A DNA stretch of 64,000 nucleotides from Zavarzinella formosa DSM 19928 (GTDB lineage: Bacteria; Planctomycetota; Planctomycetia; Gemmatales; Gemmataceae): assembly GCF_000255705.1 (NCBI RefSeq), contig NZ_JH636440.1, positions 457,115 to 521,114 on the forward strand, written 5' to 3'. A model generated the notes under the pieces. The model worked only from the letters and a program-made list of their open reading frames with translations. It was not told the origin of the DNA and searched no databases. Of the stretch, positions 43,489-53,150 are shown in pieces. Position numbers and translations under genes: made by a program. How positions within the stretch are numbered: the stretch's first letter is position 1; every line of letters begins with the position of its first letter.

Positions 43489-45066
43489 ATGAAACTGATT
43501 GACCGCCGGACGGGGTTGCCCCTGTTGTTCCTGATGCTCTCGGCCGGGGTTGGTTTTGCCCAGGACACGCCCGAGAAATTGTTGGAGGAATTCCCCATCG
43601 TGGGCGCCACGAACAAAGCGGTGTTCCGGCGCGAGGGGAACAGCATGTTGATTAATGTCGATCCCCCGGAGCCGGCCAAACTGCCGGGCCAGCGCGGGAT
43701 AAATCTCTGGCAAACCTCTTCGGCGTTCGCCTTGGGCGGGGATTTTGAGTTCATCGCCAACTACGACGTGAGAAAGCTCGGGCGAGATCCGCAGAAAGTC
43801 ACCAACGAGGTCAATGCGGAACTCTCTCTCTCCGGCCGCGGCCAGCACGGCATCATGGGAATCAACGTGAACTCCCACCCGGAGTCACCCTCCTGTTTCC
43901 GGGTGCTTCGCGTCAATTCCAAAGGGGACGGCGGTTTGCATTTCAACATGCTGACGTTTCCGCGTGTTTCAACGACCGGCCGGATCGGCATGAAACGGCA
44001 GGGAGACGAAGTGGTGTTTCTGGCGGCCGACGGGCCGGACGCCCCGCTGGTCGAACTGGTGCGCTATCCGTCGAATCCGTTGGTCTCCCCAAATTTGCGG
44101 ATCTCGGCCTATCAGGGAAACGGGGCCGACTTGCAACCGTTGAATGTTTTGTTCTCGAACTTTGTCATCAAGGCGGCCCGGATTATTCGCGGCCCGGAGG
44201 CGACCCAAGCCGTCCCCCCGGCGATCCCGGTTGGAAAGTATGCCCTCCAGCTTGACTACTCCAAAAACGCGGCCCGGATTCTCACAGACTTTGGCAACAC
44301 CAACGATAACGCCGGCGTGTTCAAGGTCGAGGGGGACGGATTGCGGGTTGTGCCCCCCACCCTGCCCGCTTACAGCAAGGAGGCCACGGGATATTGGTTC
44401 CGTGATTCCCGGTTTGCCCTCGAAGGTGATTTCGAGGTGTCAATGAAGTATCGGGTGAACAAGGCTAGTTTCGGCAGCCGGGAGGGATATGGCTCCGTCT
44501 CTTTGAACATCAACTTTGAAACCGAAAGCCCCATCGGCTCTATTTCGTTTGGCCGGAGTTTTTCCAAGGATGTCGGGCATCGCTATGGAATCACCCGATA
44601 CAGCCCGCACAAAGTCGGCCACAATTACGACACGATGTCGGTTCGCACCACCGCCATGAGCGGCCGGTTGATTGTTCAACGGGTCGGCGCGGAAATGATC
44701 TTCTCGGCCCAGGAGGGGGACAATCCGGGCATCCGGGAAATCGCCCGGATGCCATATGTGACCGCGCCGATCCGGCGGCTTCGCCTGGCGACGGACATGG
44801 GGGGCAACTGCACCAACGTCATCGACACAAACATCAGCGACCTGACCGTGAAATCCGGCAAACTCGTCGATCCCGAAAGCGGCCGGTCCTTGGTGACCGC
44901 CCCGGCCCCCGGCAACGGGGACACGCAGACCATCATGCTTGATTCGGTCCCGCAGCCGAAATCCCGGAAATGGTTGTACATCGGCATCAGCGGGGGGATT
45001 TTCGCCCTGCTTTTGCTGGGCGCCGCCGTCATTCTGGTCCGGCGCGGGCTTTCCCCGCAGCGCTGA
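43489..45066 (+). CDS. Exported two-domain DUF1583-like protein, copy 2
   Basis: A 525-residue paralogue of the 41549 protein that can be aligned over its whole length (for example ELVRYPSNPLVSPNLRISAY against ELVRYPWNPLVSPNLRVSAF). The signal peptide is MKLIDRRTGLPLLFLMLSAG with cleavage near VGFAQD. The same GDFEF/GDFEV and GRIGMKRQGDE/GRLIVQRVGAE motifs mark two domains, and the same type of C-terminal helix (WLYIGISGGIFALLLLGAAV) ends it. Between the copies lies a perfect 36-bp palindrome. Start ATG 43489 has AAGGGAAATC upstream. Confidence 0.7.
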   Translation: MKLIDRRTGLPLLFLMLSAGVGFAQDTPEKLLEEFPIVGATNKAVFRREGNSMLINVDPPEPAKLPGQRGINLWQTSSAFALGGDFEFIANYDVRKLGRDPQKVTNEVNAELSLSGRGQHGIMGINVNSHPESPSCFRVLRVNSKGDGGLHFNMLTFPRVSTTGRIGMKRQGDEVVFLAADGPDAPLVELVRYPSNPLVSPNLRISAYQGNGADLQPLNVLFSNFVIKAARIIRGPEATQAVPPAIPVGKYALQLDYSKNAARILTDFGNTNDNAGVFKVEGDGLRVVPPTLPAYSKEATGYWFRDSRFALEGDFEVSMKYRVNKASFGSREGYGSVSLNINFETESPIGSISFGRSFSKDVGHRYGITRYSPHKVGHNYDTMSVRTTAMSGRLIVQRVGAEMIFSAQEGDNPGIREIARMPYVTAPIRRLRLATDMGGNCTNVIDTNISDLTVKSGKLVDPESGRSLVTAPAPGNGDTQTIMLDSVPQPKSRKWLYIGISGGIFALLLLGAAVILVRRGLSPQR

Positions 45067-45212
45067 CGCTTGCCGCGGTATTGATTGCGTAACACAAACA
45101 AAGTTTTCACTTGATTGAGTTGGCCGGACATGCCAACATCACAAACCTTGAATTTCTTCATCGCTCAGTTGATGGAAATCAGGCACTCTCCCTCCGACCC
45201 AAGGAGCCTTTG

Positions 45213-46064
<852 letters not shown>

Positions 46065-46070
46065 TCAGCA

Positions 46071-46235
46071 ATGAAACGGAATTTCATGATGTTTCGGAAG
46101 ATCGTCCTCGTCGGAAGTCTCGCCGGTGTGATGCTGACGGGTTGTTCAAAATCGGACCCAAAACCAGTCAATCCACCCGACACGCCGGGCATGAATCAAA
46201 CGGTTGATCCCTATGCCAGCCCCAAGAAGAAGTGA
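46071..46235 (+). CDS. Small 54-residue lipoprotein
   Basis: A very short gene 6 bp after the pseudopilin stop. The product has a signal segment (FRKIVLVGSLAGVMLTGC) with a good lipobox LTGC, then a Pro/Asp-rich mature part ending KKK. About 30 residues would remain after processing. Tiny lipoproteins often follow DUF1559 pseudopilins in planctomycetes. An alternative start is the ATG at 46086 or 46089. An intrinsic terminator follows 25 bp later, which supports this as the operon end. Confidence 0.75.
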   Translation: MKRNFMMFRKIVLVGSLAGVMLTGCSKSDPKPVNPPDTPGMNQTVDPYASPKKK

Positions 46236-46260
46236 TTTGTTGAGGTGATGATTGCCGGAA

Positions 46261-46291
46261 GAGGAGGCCCCGTCCGGGGCCTCCTCTTTTT
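46261..46291 (+). terminator. Intrinsic terminator
   Basis: An 11-12 bp GC-rich stem (GAGGAGGCCCCG paired with CGGGGCCTCCTC) is followed by TTTTT on the plus strand. It ends the pseudopilin/lipoprotein operon and lies between convergent genes. It is the clearest intrinsic terminator in the window. Confidence 0.92.
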
Positions 46292-46305
46292 CGATTCCGC
46301 TGCTT

Positions 46306-47544
46306 TCAGGCTCGTTTCCGCAGCAAATCCATGTGTTCGAACTTCTCGCCCAGCACGGTCTTACTGTCCACATTCAGCCATTGATCGAGGATGGTGGCAT
46401 ATACCCGGCGGAAGTCGGTGTGATACTTCAAGTCGCCGTCGGTCAGGTCCGTCAGGCTCGGATGGGTGCCGACCGGGCCGCCCCGCGCGCCGGGGCCGAC
46501 GAGGAACATGCTCGAACCGCTGCCGTGATCTGTCCCCTTGCTGCCGTTCTCGGCTGCCCGGCGGCCGAATTCGCTGAAGGTCATCACCAGTGTTCGCTTG
46601 TCATCCCCATTGCCGCGCAAACGGTTGAAGAGGACGGCCACCGCTTGGTCGATCTGTTGCATCAACCCGGCGTGCGTTTGGGATTGATTGCTGTGCGTGT
46701 CGAAACCGTCGATGGCGAGGTAAAACACCCGTGTGCCGAAGCCTTGCGAAATTAGTCGGCCCACCAAGTCGGCCTTGGCATAAAGCGTGTTCGCTGCCAT
46801 GCCGCCGCGCAGGCGTTCGGTTTCGCTTTCCTTCATTACCTTTTGCAGTTTGTCGAAAGCCGAGTAAGTTTGCAGATGTCGGCGTTGCACGAACGGCAGC
46901 AATTCCTGTGAGTCATTGACTCCCAAACCGGCCACCTCTTTGAGCAGCTTCTTCCGGGTGTCCTCTTCCTCCGAACCGGGCAGGCCGAGCTTCAACTCGA
47001 AGGGCTGTTCTTGGTTCAGGGTGAAGACCCCCTGCGTGGTTCCCCGGCAGGCCATCGGCAGCTTCTCGGTGCCGACATGCACGACCGGCACGCCGCCCCC
47101 TTTGCTCTTGGCGAGGTCCGGCACGCTCTTGGCAAGCCAGCCGTTGCCGGAAACCTTGGCCGCGATTTCGCCGCAGTGCCAGCGGTCCATGCTCTCAAAG
47201 TGAGAACGGTCCGGGTTCGGATAGCCGACCCCTTGCACGACGGTCAGCGCCCCTTGATCGTGCATTTGCTTCAGGGTATTTAGCGACGGGTGAATGCCGA
47301 TGCTGTCGTTAAGTTTCAACACCGTGTTAACCGGGTGGCCGATGGTTGGCCGCATTTTGTAGTAGTTATCATCCCGGAAGGGGATGACGGTGTTCAGCCC
47401 GTCGTTCCCGCCGGTCATTTCGATGACCACGAGAACGGTGTCCTTCTCCGGCTCGGCCGCCCTCGCCGTGCGCTCGATAAACGCGGGGATAAGCGGAGTC
47501 GTCGCCAGCAGTGTGGAACGCCGGAGAAAGTCACGTCGGTTCAT
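46306..47544 (-). CDS. DUF1501 family Tat-exported protein
   Basis: A 412-residue protein of the DUF1501 family, sulfatase/alkaline phosphatase-like fold, very common in planctomycetes next to DUF1549 or DUF1800 genes. It has a twin-arginine leader (MNRRDFLRRSTLLATTPL), the family start VLVVIEMTGGNDGLNTVIP, and the C-terminal motif TFSEFGRRAAENGSKGTDHG. ATG 47544 is chosen for the Tat motif; the frame upstream reads through repeat sequence. It follows the DUF1800 gene on the same strand across a 305-bp gap filled by a palindrome. Confidence 0.92.
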   Translation of the reverse strand: MNRRDFLRRSTLLATTPLIPAFIERTARAAEPEKDTVLVVIEMTGGNDGLNTVIPFRDDNYYKMRPTIGHPVNTVLKLNDSIGIHPSLNTLKQMHDQGALTVVQGVGYPNPDRSHFESMDRWHCGEIAAKVSGNGWLAKSVPDLAKSKGGGVPVVHVGTEKLPMACRGTTQGVFTLNQEQPFELKLGLPGSEEEDTRKKLLKEVAGLGVNDSQELLPFVQRRHLQTYSAFDKLQKVMKESETERLRGGMAANTLYAKADLVGRLISQGFGTRVFYLAIDGFDTHSNQSQTHAGLMQQIDQAVAVLFNRLRGNGDDKRTLVMTFSEFGRRAAENGSKGTDHGSGSSMFLVGPGARGGPVGTHPSLTDLTDGDLKYHTDFRRVYATILDQWLNVDSKTVLGEKFEHMDLLRKRA

Positions 47545-47587
47545 CGTTTGCCCCTCATGGAGAAAATCAGGGAAGAGAAAGCAAAGC

Positions 47588-47804
47588 ACTAACCACAAAG
47601 GCACAAAGATCACACAAAGTTTCACAAAGAACAAAACAGATCAGAAGCAAAGGAAAAAACACAAGCAAACCAAGTAAAATCAAAAGCAAACTTCCAAACT
47701 GCTTTCCTCAATGTTCTTTTTTCATCTCTTTGCTTTTCCTTTTTTCATCCCTTTGCTTTCTTCTTTGTGAAGCTTTGTGTGATCTTTGCGTCTTTGTGGT
47801 TAGT
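47588..47804. repeat. CAAAG-family inverted repeat, second full copy
   Basis: Arms about 47588-47634 and 47762-47804 pair with few mismatches, and carry the same core as 24381-24510 (ACTAACCACAAAGGCACAAA). The loop contains further AAAGG/CCTTT words that partly pair. It lies between the DUF1800 and DUF1501 genes. Confidence 0.88.
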
Positions 47805-47849
47805 CTTCTGTCTTTTGTTTTCTGTTTTTTGCCTTCAGTCTTTCCACAG

Positions 47850-49313
47850 TTAATTCAACTGATATTCCGGCAACGTCAGCATCACAAACACCGCGTCGCG
47901 GCACTTTTGCAAATACCCCTCGGTGGATGGGTCGGTTTTGCCGATGTGGGTGACGAGTTTTTGTTTCACCTCGTCCCGGCAATCGTCCGGCAGAAGCACG
48001 TTGGCGAAGAACTTCACGATGGCCTCCGGCCCGGCCTGGCCGGAGCGCAGGGCGAGGGCGAGCGGGTTGGCCACCGGGTAGAAGCCTCGGGGGTTGTATT
48101 TCTTCGCGTATTCGTTCAGGTCGCCACCGCCGTTGACGAGGGCGTTGGAGAAGTTGTGCCGGGCCAGCACCGTGGCCGTGCTGAGCCAGGCCGCCCCGCC
48201 TTCCCATCCCTTCACGTTCGGCGGGGCGTAGAGGCTTTGCCCCATCAGTTCCAAGGCGCCGAGCAGCGAGTAGGGGCTGATAATCACCTTCCCGGTGACA
48301 CCGACGCCGATGAGGCGACTCGTTCCCAATACGTACTCGATCGGGGATTTGATCTTCTGCCGATAGGCGTGGGCCGAGTAAAAATGCCTCGACCGGGCGA
48401 TCATCATGGCCGGGACGCGGATGTCGTAATCGCTCTTGCGGAAGGCGTCGGCCAACGGTTTCAAGAAGGCGTCCGGCGGGGCTTGGTTCTCGCTCACGAA
48501 TTCGCGGTACATCTTGCGAACGAGAAACTGAGCGCAGACCGGGCGTTCGAGCAGGAACCGGAGAATGTCCCCGCCGTCCCAATTGCCCTTCTGGCCGAAG
48601 ATGCTTTTCTCGCCGGTGTCATGCTGGGCGGCATCCAGAACAAATTTGCCCTGCGATGTGTGCCAGCCGGTGAAGGCGCGAGCGGCCGCCCGCACGTCTT
48701 CCTCGGTGTAGTTTCCCACGCCGAGGGTGAAAAGCTCCATCACTTCGCGGGCGTAATTTTCGTTCGGCTTCCCTTTGACATTCTGGTTGGAATCCAGCCA
48801 GACGAGCATCGCCGGATCCTGGCTGATCTCCCGCAGCATCGCCGGGAAGGAACCAAGGGCGTGCCTGAAAAGAAGTTCGCCCTGCCGTTCCATCAGGGCG
48901 CCGTCGGCCACCTTGCGGACACTGGTGGCAAAGTGATTGTGCCAGAAGAGGGCCAATTTTTCGCGGGCGGGTTGGACGCCGCCTAGCATCCGCTGAACCC
49001 ACGCGGCCCGCAAGGCGGCGGCTTGGTAGCTCGCATCCGGCATGTTGGTGGCCGGGTTGATCGGCGGCGCCCCGCTGATGATCTCCGGCCGCGGAGCAGG
49101 CTCTTTCGGGTCGGCGAACATCCGGTCCACGGTGGCCGCCAGCCCGGTGTCAACAGCGGCTTTCAACTCTTCCCGCGTGTGGCCAAAACCAAACCGGCGA
49201 TACAAATGGGCGGCCCACCGGGCATCCCAAGGACTGGCGGGAGTCGGTTCCCACGAAGCCCATTCCGTGGCCGGGTCCAGGGTGTCAAGCGGTGGAAGAG
49301 TCGTCTTCGCCAT
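47850..49313 (-). CDS. DUF1800 family protein
   Basis: A 487-residue protein of the DUF1800 family, mostly helical: HLYRRFGFGHTREELKAAVD, LALFWHNHFATSV, GKPNENYAREVMELFTLGVG, and FVRKMYREF-type LVRKMYREFVSEN. DUF1800 and DUF1501 genes co-occur widely and are thought to act together outside the cytoplasm, although no function is established. Here no signal peptide is evident at MAKTTLPPLDT. It is the upstream member of the pair. Confidence 0.92.
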   Translation of the reverse strand: MAKTTLPPLDTLDPATEWASWEPTPASPWDARWAAHLYRRFGFGHTREELKAAVDTGLAATVDRMFADPKEPAPRPEIISGAPPINPATNMPDASYQAAALRAAWVQRMLGGVQPAREKLALFWHNHFATSVRKVADGALMERQGELLFRHALGSFPAMLREISQDPAMLVWLDSNQNVKGKPNENYAREVMELFTLGVGNYTEEDVRAAARAFTGWHTSQGKFVLDAAQHDTGEKSIFGQKGNWDGGDILRFLLERPVCAQFLVRKMYREFVSENQAPPDAFLKPLADAFRKSDYDIRVPAMMIARSRHFYSAHAYRQKIKSPIEYVLGTSRLIGVGVTGKVIISPYSLLGALELMGQSLYAPPNVKGWEGGAAWLSTATVLARHNFSNALVNGGGDLNEYAKKYNPRGFYPVANPLALALRSGQAGPEAIVKFFANVLLPDDCRDEVKQKLVTHIGKTDPSTEGYLQKCRDAVFVMLTLPEYQLN

Positions 49314-49402
49314 GACGAACGCCCTTGAGAGTTGAGGCGGTGCTGATGTTCAGACGAACGACGGGTCTAAGACAAACGAGAAAGTTGGAGACATCGAAAG
49401 GC

Positions 49403-49515
49403 AAGGGATGAGGGATGAGGGATGAGGGATGAAAGGAAAACCCCTGAACATACACACCATTGAGACCTTACGACTCCTGATTGGTTTTCCTTTCATCCCT
49501 CATCCTTCATCCCTT
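49403..49515. repeat. GGGATGA heptamer palindrome without ORF
   Basis: Left arm 49403-49442 has four tandem GGGATGA units plus a unique flank; right arm 49483-49515 has the complement with one unit fewer and one variant unit (CATCCTT). The 40-bp loop has no ORF. It belongs to the same family as the arrays around the four-helix-bundle gene at 14.5 kb. It lies between the DUF1800 start and the FmdB-like stop. Confidence 0.9.
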
Positions 49516-49526
49516 CTTCGAGACTC

Positions 49527-49805
49527 TCACCCGCTAATCACATCCGGGCCGCTGCCGGCTTTCTTCTCGTAGTGGCCGTCGCCAGCTTTTTGGTACTTGG
49601 TGAAGCCGAGGCGGCTGAGGTTGGAGTCGCTCATGTTGGCCGGGCCGAATTTCCGCATCGTGTTCGGGGCCGACAGGATGCGCTTCACCGGCTTGCCGTT
49701 CTCCGGGTGAACGGTCAGCGGGTCTTCGCTCATGCGCTGCATGATCTCGAAGACCTCTCCGTCGCTCCCGTCGGTTTCAATCACTTGATAGACATACATC
49801 GGCAT
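49527..49805 (-). CDS. FmdB-like small protein lacking zinc Cys residues
   Basis: A 92-residue protein that follows the FmdB zinc-ribbon layout (MYxY start, FEIMQRMSEDPLT, GKPVKRILSAPN), but has no Cys at all. In the usual family, CxxC pairs occur where ETDGSDGE and HPENGK stand here. It may have lost zinc binding. The C-terminal part (SRLGFTKYQKAGDGHYEK) is like the tail of FmdB proteins from planctomycetes. ATG 49805 is preferred to 49814 because it aligns with the family start. Confidence 0.65.
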   Translation of the reverse strand: MPMYVYQVIETDGSDGEVFEIMQRMSEDPLTVHPENGKPVKRILSAPNTMRKFGPANMSDSNLSRLGFTKYQKAGDGHYEKKAGSGPDVISG

Positions 49806-49877
49806 GGGATTCACCCTTTGAAATTCGGAATCGGGATATCCTTCATCATACCCCGCCGGACGAGGACCAACAGACGG

Positions 49878-51941
49878 TTACTTTTTCACCGGAATCCACA
49901 TCACCGCATCCACAACAACGTATCCGTCCGCGTCCTTGTTGGTGATTTTCACCCCGATTGGTTTGCCCTTCTCGAATGTCACGGTTCCCAGCGAAATCCA
50001 CGTTCCGTTGATCGGCGGGGCTTTTTGCTCGTTGACTGTCTTCGTCGTCGCACCGGCCACGTCCATGATCGTCACCGGCACATTGGTCGCCCGGTTGGCG
50101 TTTTGGGAATAGCTCATCCGCACTTCGTATTGCCCGTCGGCCGGGAGTTTCGGCGTATAAGTGATCGATTGTTTGCCGCGATCCGTGTTGCCGTCGTGAC
50201 GGTAGCCGGTGCCTACGAACGGCGGGTTGGCCGAGCTGATGGTGCCGAAACCTTCCCTCTCGGCTTGCTCATCGTCCACCACGATTCCCGGCAGGGTCTT
50301 CGGGTCGATGGCTCCCTTGGCGGCGGGTTGCGATGGGATGTCCAACACCTGGCCGTCTTTCAACAGGATGGTTTTCAGCTTGTCGTAACTCACTTCCTGC
50401 ACGGGCACGCCGTCCTCCATCGCGATGACGGCGGCTGTCGCGGCACTTTGGCCGAGGAGCATGAACACCGGCTCCATGCGGATCGAGCCGTAGGCAATGT
50501 GCGAACTCGCCAGACACACCGGCACCACCAGGTTCGGGCATTCCCCTTTTTTGGGAACCAGCGATAGATACGAAATCTGATACGCCCCGCCGGGGGAGAC
50601 CTGAACGTCCCCTTCGTTTTGCACAAATCCCTCGGACGTCACATAGCGGGCGCAGTTGTGCGAATCCATGTTGTAAGAGCCGAGGCCGACGGGTTGCGGC
50701 GTCTTTACTTTGCGGCGGCAATCGGCCTCCGTGGCGACATAATCACTCACCAACCGCCGGGCTTCCCGCACATAAATCTGATGCGGCCAATTGCCGTTGT
50801 CGGTGAATTCGTCTTTCGGCAAGCCCCACTTGGCCATCTCCGTGCGAATCTTCTCCGGCACGCGAGGATGATTGGCGAGCGTCCACATCAATCCTTGTTG
50901 ATATGTCCGGTGGGCGGCGATGATCTTTTCACGCTCGGCATCCGTCGCATCCGGGTAGGCGTGATTTTGGCCGATGAAATCCGTGCTGAACGCGCAGTTG
51001 TTGTTAGTGTCCGTTTTGCCGTTCGGCATCATGTCCGGCTTCATGGGGAACCGCAGATCCCCGGCGGCGAAGTTGCGAAACAACAGTTCATACATCTTCT
51101 CGTCGTAATCGGCCGGCTTCGGGAACGGTATCCGGTTGGCCGGGGCGTTGGACATGCACATGCGGAAGCAAAACGCCTGAAGCCGATGATCGCCGTCGCC
51201 ATCTTTGGGAAGTTCCTTGTCGATGCCGAAGAGCAGGCCGCTTTTCGGATCGCCGGGCGTGACATACGGGTCAACCTTCACGACAAAGCGGTGCATGTGA
51301 ATGTTTTGCGCCCGTTGCACCCCGTTGAGCGTTTCGCCGTATTTGCTATTTGGCTCCCGGCCAACGGTGTACGACACCCCGGCGGCGGCCATCAAATCCC
51401 CCTCGTAGGTGGCATCAATGAACATCTTGGCCGAATAGGTTTCCCCGGAGGTGGTGCGAAACGAGGTGATCCGTTTGCCGTCGAGGGCGACGCCCTTTGG
51501 CCCGCGATCTAACCGTTGCCCGGTGACGACAGTGATCTTGTGTTCCTTCAACATCTCCCGCAGGATGCGTTCAGCCACCTTCGGCTCGAACGTCCACATG
51601 GTGTCTTCCTTCGTCCGGTAGAGTTTATAATTCTCCGGTTTCTCCTGAGTCCACGAAGCGGGTTGGTCATAGTGGGTTTTCACCCGCTGATAAAACTCGC
51701 GAGAAAGCCCGCCGACGCCCCGCTTGTCCCCGGAGTCGGTGTAGCCCAAGCCACCGGAGGTCAGGCCGCCGATATGCGTCGTCGGTTCGATGAGGACGAC
51801 GGTTTTCCCCATCTTGGCCGCCTGAATGGAAGCTGTCACCCCGGCCGCCGTGCCGCCATAGACACACACATCCGTCTCGATGGCCTGACTGTTTCCGGCA
51901 AAAACCAAGAAAGCGACGAGTGGAAGAAAGCGGGCTGTCAT
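49878..51941 (-). CDS. Exported FAD-dependent oxidoreductase with C-terminal beta domain
   Basis: A 687-residue protein. After a signal peptide (MTARFLPLVAFLVFAGNSQA) an FAD-binding Rossmann motif follows: VCVYGGTAAGVTASIQAAKM, then GLTSGGLGYTDSG, FIDATYEGDLMAAAGV and a C-terminal FAD segment PVCLASSHIAYGSIRMEPVF. From about 590 there is a golvesin/xanthan lyase-type beta sandwich (GQYEVRMSYSQNANRATNVP, VVDAVMWIPVKK), probably a sugar or surface binding part. Related proteins are numerous in planctomycetes; substrates are unknown. ATG 51941 is chosen for the signal peptide. Confidence 0.85.
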   Translation of the reverse strand: MTARFLPLVAFLVFAGNSQAIETDVCVYGGTAAGVTASIQAAKMGKTVVLIEPTTHIGGLTSGGLGYTDSGDKRGVGGLSREFYQRVKTHYDQPASWTQEKPENYKLYRTKEDTMWTFEPKVAERILREMLKEHKITVVTGQRLDRGPKGVALDGKRITSFRTTSGETYSAKMFIDATYEGDLMAAAGVSYTVGREPNSKYGETLNGVQRAQNIHMHRFVVKVDPYVTPGDPKSGLLFGIDKELPKDGDGDHRLQAFCFRMCMSNAPANRIPFPKPADYDEKMYELLFRNFAAGDLRFPMKPDMMPNGKTDTNNNCAFSTDFIGQNHAYPDATDAEREKIIAAHRTYQQGLMWTLANHPRVPEKIRTEMAKWGLPKDEFTDNGNWPHQIYVREARRLVSDYVATEADCRRKVKTPQPVGLGSYNMDSHNCARYVTSEGFVQNEGDVQVSPGGAYQISYLSLVPKKGECPNLVVPVCLASSHIAYGSIRMEPVFMLLGQSAATAAVIAMEDGVPVQEVSYDKLKTILLKDGQVLDIPSQPAAKGAIDPKTLPGIVVDDEQAEREGFGTISSANPPFVGTGYRHDGNTDRGKQSITYTPKLPADGQYEVRMSYSQNANRATNVPVTIMDVAGATTKTVNEQKAPPINGTWISLGTVTFEKGKPIGVKITNKDADGYVVVDAVMWIPVKK

Positions 51942-51997
51942 GTTGGTTCTCGAAGGAGGAGAGATTGGGGATAGAATAGTGACACGGGAGAACATTC

Positions 51998-52228
51998 ATG
52001 ACCACCCTCAGCGTTCAAGAATTCCAAGCCCTGATGCCGACTGTGTTGGATGACTTGAAACCCGGCGAAGAAATCGTCATCACTCGCGACGAAAAGCCGC
52101 TGGCCCGCGTGTTGGGCGGGCCGAAGCCGACCCGCCAGCCCCGCCGGCCGGGCAATTGTGCGGGGATGATGGTGGTTGTCTCGGATGATGACGAGTATCT
52201 AAAAGATTTCGCCGAACACCTCAACTGA
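51998..52228 (+). CDS. Phd/YefM-like antitoxin, no toxin adjacent
   Basis: A 76-residue protein with the Phd/YefM N-terminal pattern (LSVQEFQALMPTVLDDLKPG, EEIVITRDEKPLARVLG), which normally folds into the DNA-binding part of type II antitoxins. The C-terminal toxin-neutralising region is followed at once by birA, and no PIN, RelE or Doc toxin is next to it. It may be a solitary antitoxin or a remnant. GGGAGAA stands before its ATG. Confidence 0.75.
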   Translation: MTTLSVQEFQALMPTVLDDLKPGEEIVITRDEKPLARVLGGPKPTRQPRRPGNCAGMMVVVSDDDEYLKDFAEHLN

Positions 52229-52261
52229 AAATCTTCCCTGTCCTGAACGACTTTGGTGAGC

Positions 52262-53026
52262 ATGTCCACAACCCGCCAGCACATCGGCAAGCAGCACCTT
52301 CATCTTCCCGAAACCGACAGCACTAACAACCGGGCGGCCGAACTGGCCAAAAATCCGGCCAATGCCGGGGCGGTTGTCACGGCCGGGGTGCAGACGCGCG
52401 GGCGGGGACAGTATGGGCGGGTTTGGCAAAGCCAGCCGGACACCAACGTGTTGATGTCCGTGTTGCTCTTTCCCCCGCCGGAGTTACGGCATCCGGCCAT
52501 TCTCACCGCCTTTGCGGCTGTCGTCGTAGGGGAGATGGTGCTTCAAATCACCGGGCAGCAAACGAGCATCAAGTGGCCTAATGATGTGCTATTCAAGGGC
52601 AAGAAAATCTGCGGCATCCTGATCGAGTCCGGCGTTCACCGGCACGGGGCCGATTCTCCGCAACATTTTATTGTGGGAATTGGCCTGAATGTGAACCAGA
52701 CGGCCGAAGACTTCGCCGCCCAAGAGTTGCCGGACGCTTGCTCGCTGGCCATGATGGTCGGACGACGGTTGACCGTTTCCGCGATCACCGAGGCATTGCT
52801 CGACAACCTCGACAGCGAGTATGGCCGGTTGCTGGCCGGGGAGATTGCCCCCCTCGAAGCTTGCTGGAAATGGCGAATGGGCCTGCTTGGCAAACCTGTG
52901 ACCGTGGAATTGATGGACGGCACAGAACACGGGGGCCGTTTGCGGGACATGGGCTTCGAGACGGTGGAACTGGAAGACCGGAGTTTCAAATCCGTGGAAG
53001 TCCGGCATGTTCGTTCGCATGGCTGA
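52262..53026 (+). CDS. birA: Biotin-[acetyl-CoA-carboxylase] ligase
   Basis: BirA activates biotin with ATP and attaches it to carrier proteins of biotin enzymes. The 254-residue product has the family motifs TDSTNNRAAEL, the adenylate loop GRGQYGRVWQS, SIKWPNDVLF and GIGLNVNQ. The N-terminal winged-helix repressor domain of bifunctional BirA is missing, so it is the ligase-only type. ATG 52262 is chosen; two in-frame codons upstream (TTG, GTG) are less likely. Confidence 0.93.
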   Translation: MSTTRQHIGKQHLHLPETDSTNNRAAELAKNPANAGAVVTAGVQTRGRGQYGRVWQSQPDTNVLMSVLLFPPPELRHPAILTAFAAVVVGEMVLQITGQQTSIKWPNDVLFKGKKICGILIESGVHRHGADSPQHFIVGIGLNVNQTAEDFAAQELPDACSLAMMVGRRLTVSAITEALLDNLDSEYGRLLAGEIAPLEACWKWRMGLLGKPVTVELMDGTEHGGRLRDMGFETVELEDRSFKSVEVRHVRSHG

Positions 53027-53150
53027 ATGATGGCAAGTTCTGGATGAGGAAGGGTCTGTCTCATTCATGTCCGTGTTTCTATAATGCCCGCTTGCGAGAG
53101 AAACACCATCCCGTGCTCGCCCGCGGGGCTGAACGAATTGAGACGTGACG

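Noticed and set aside
47511-48986. 491-codon open frame opposite DUF1800
   Set aside because: It overlaps a convincing DUF1800 gene and its first part reads the CAAAG repeat.
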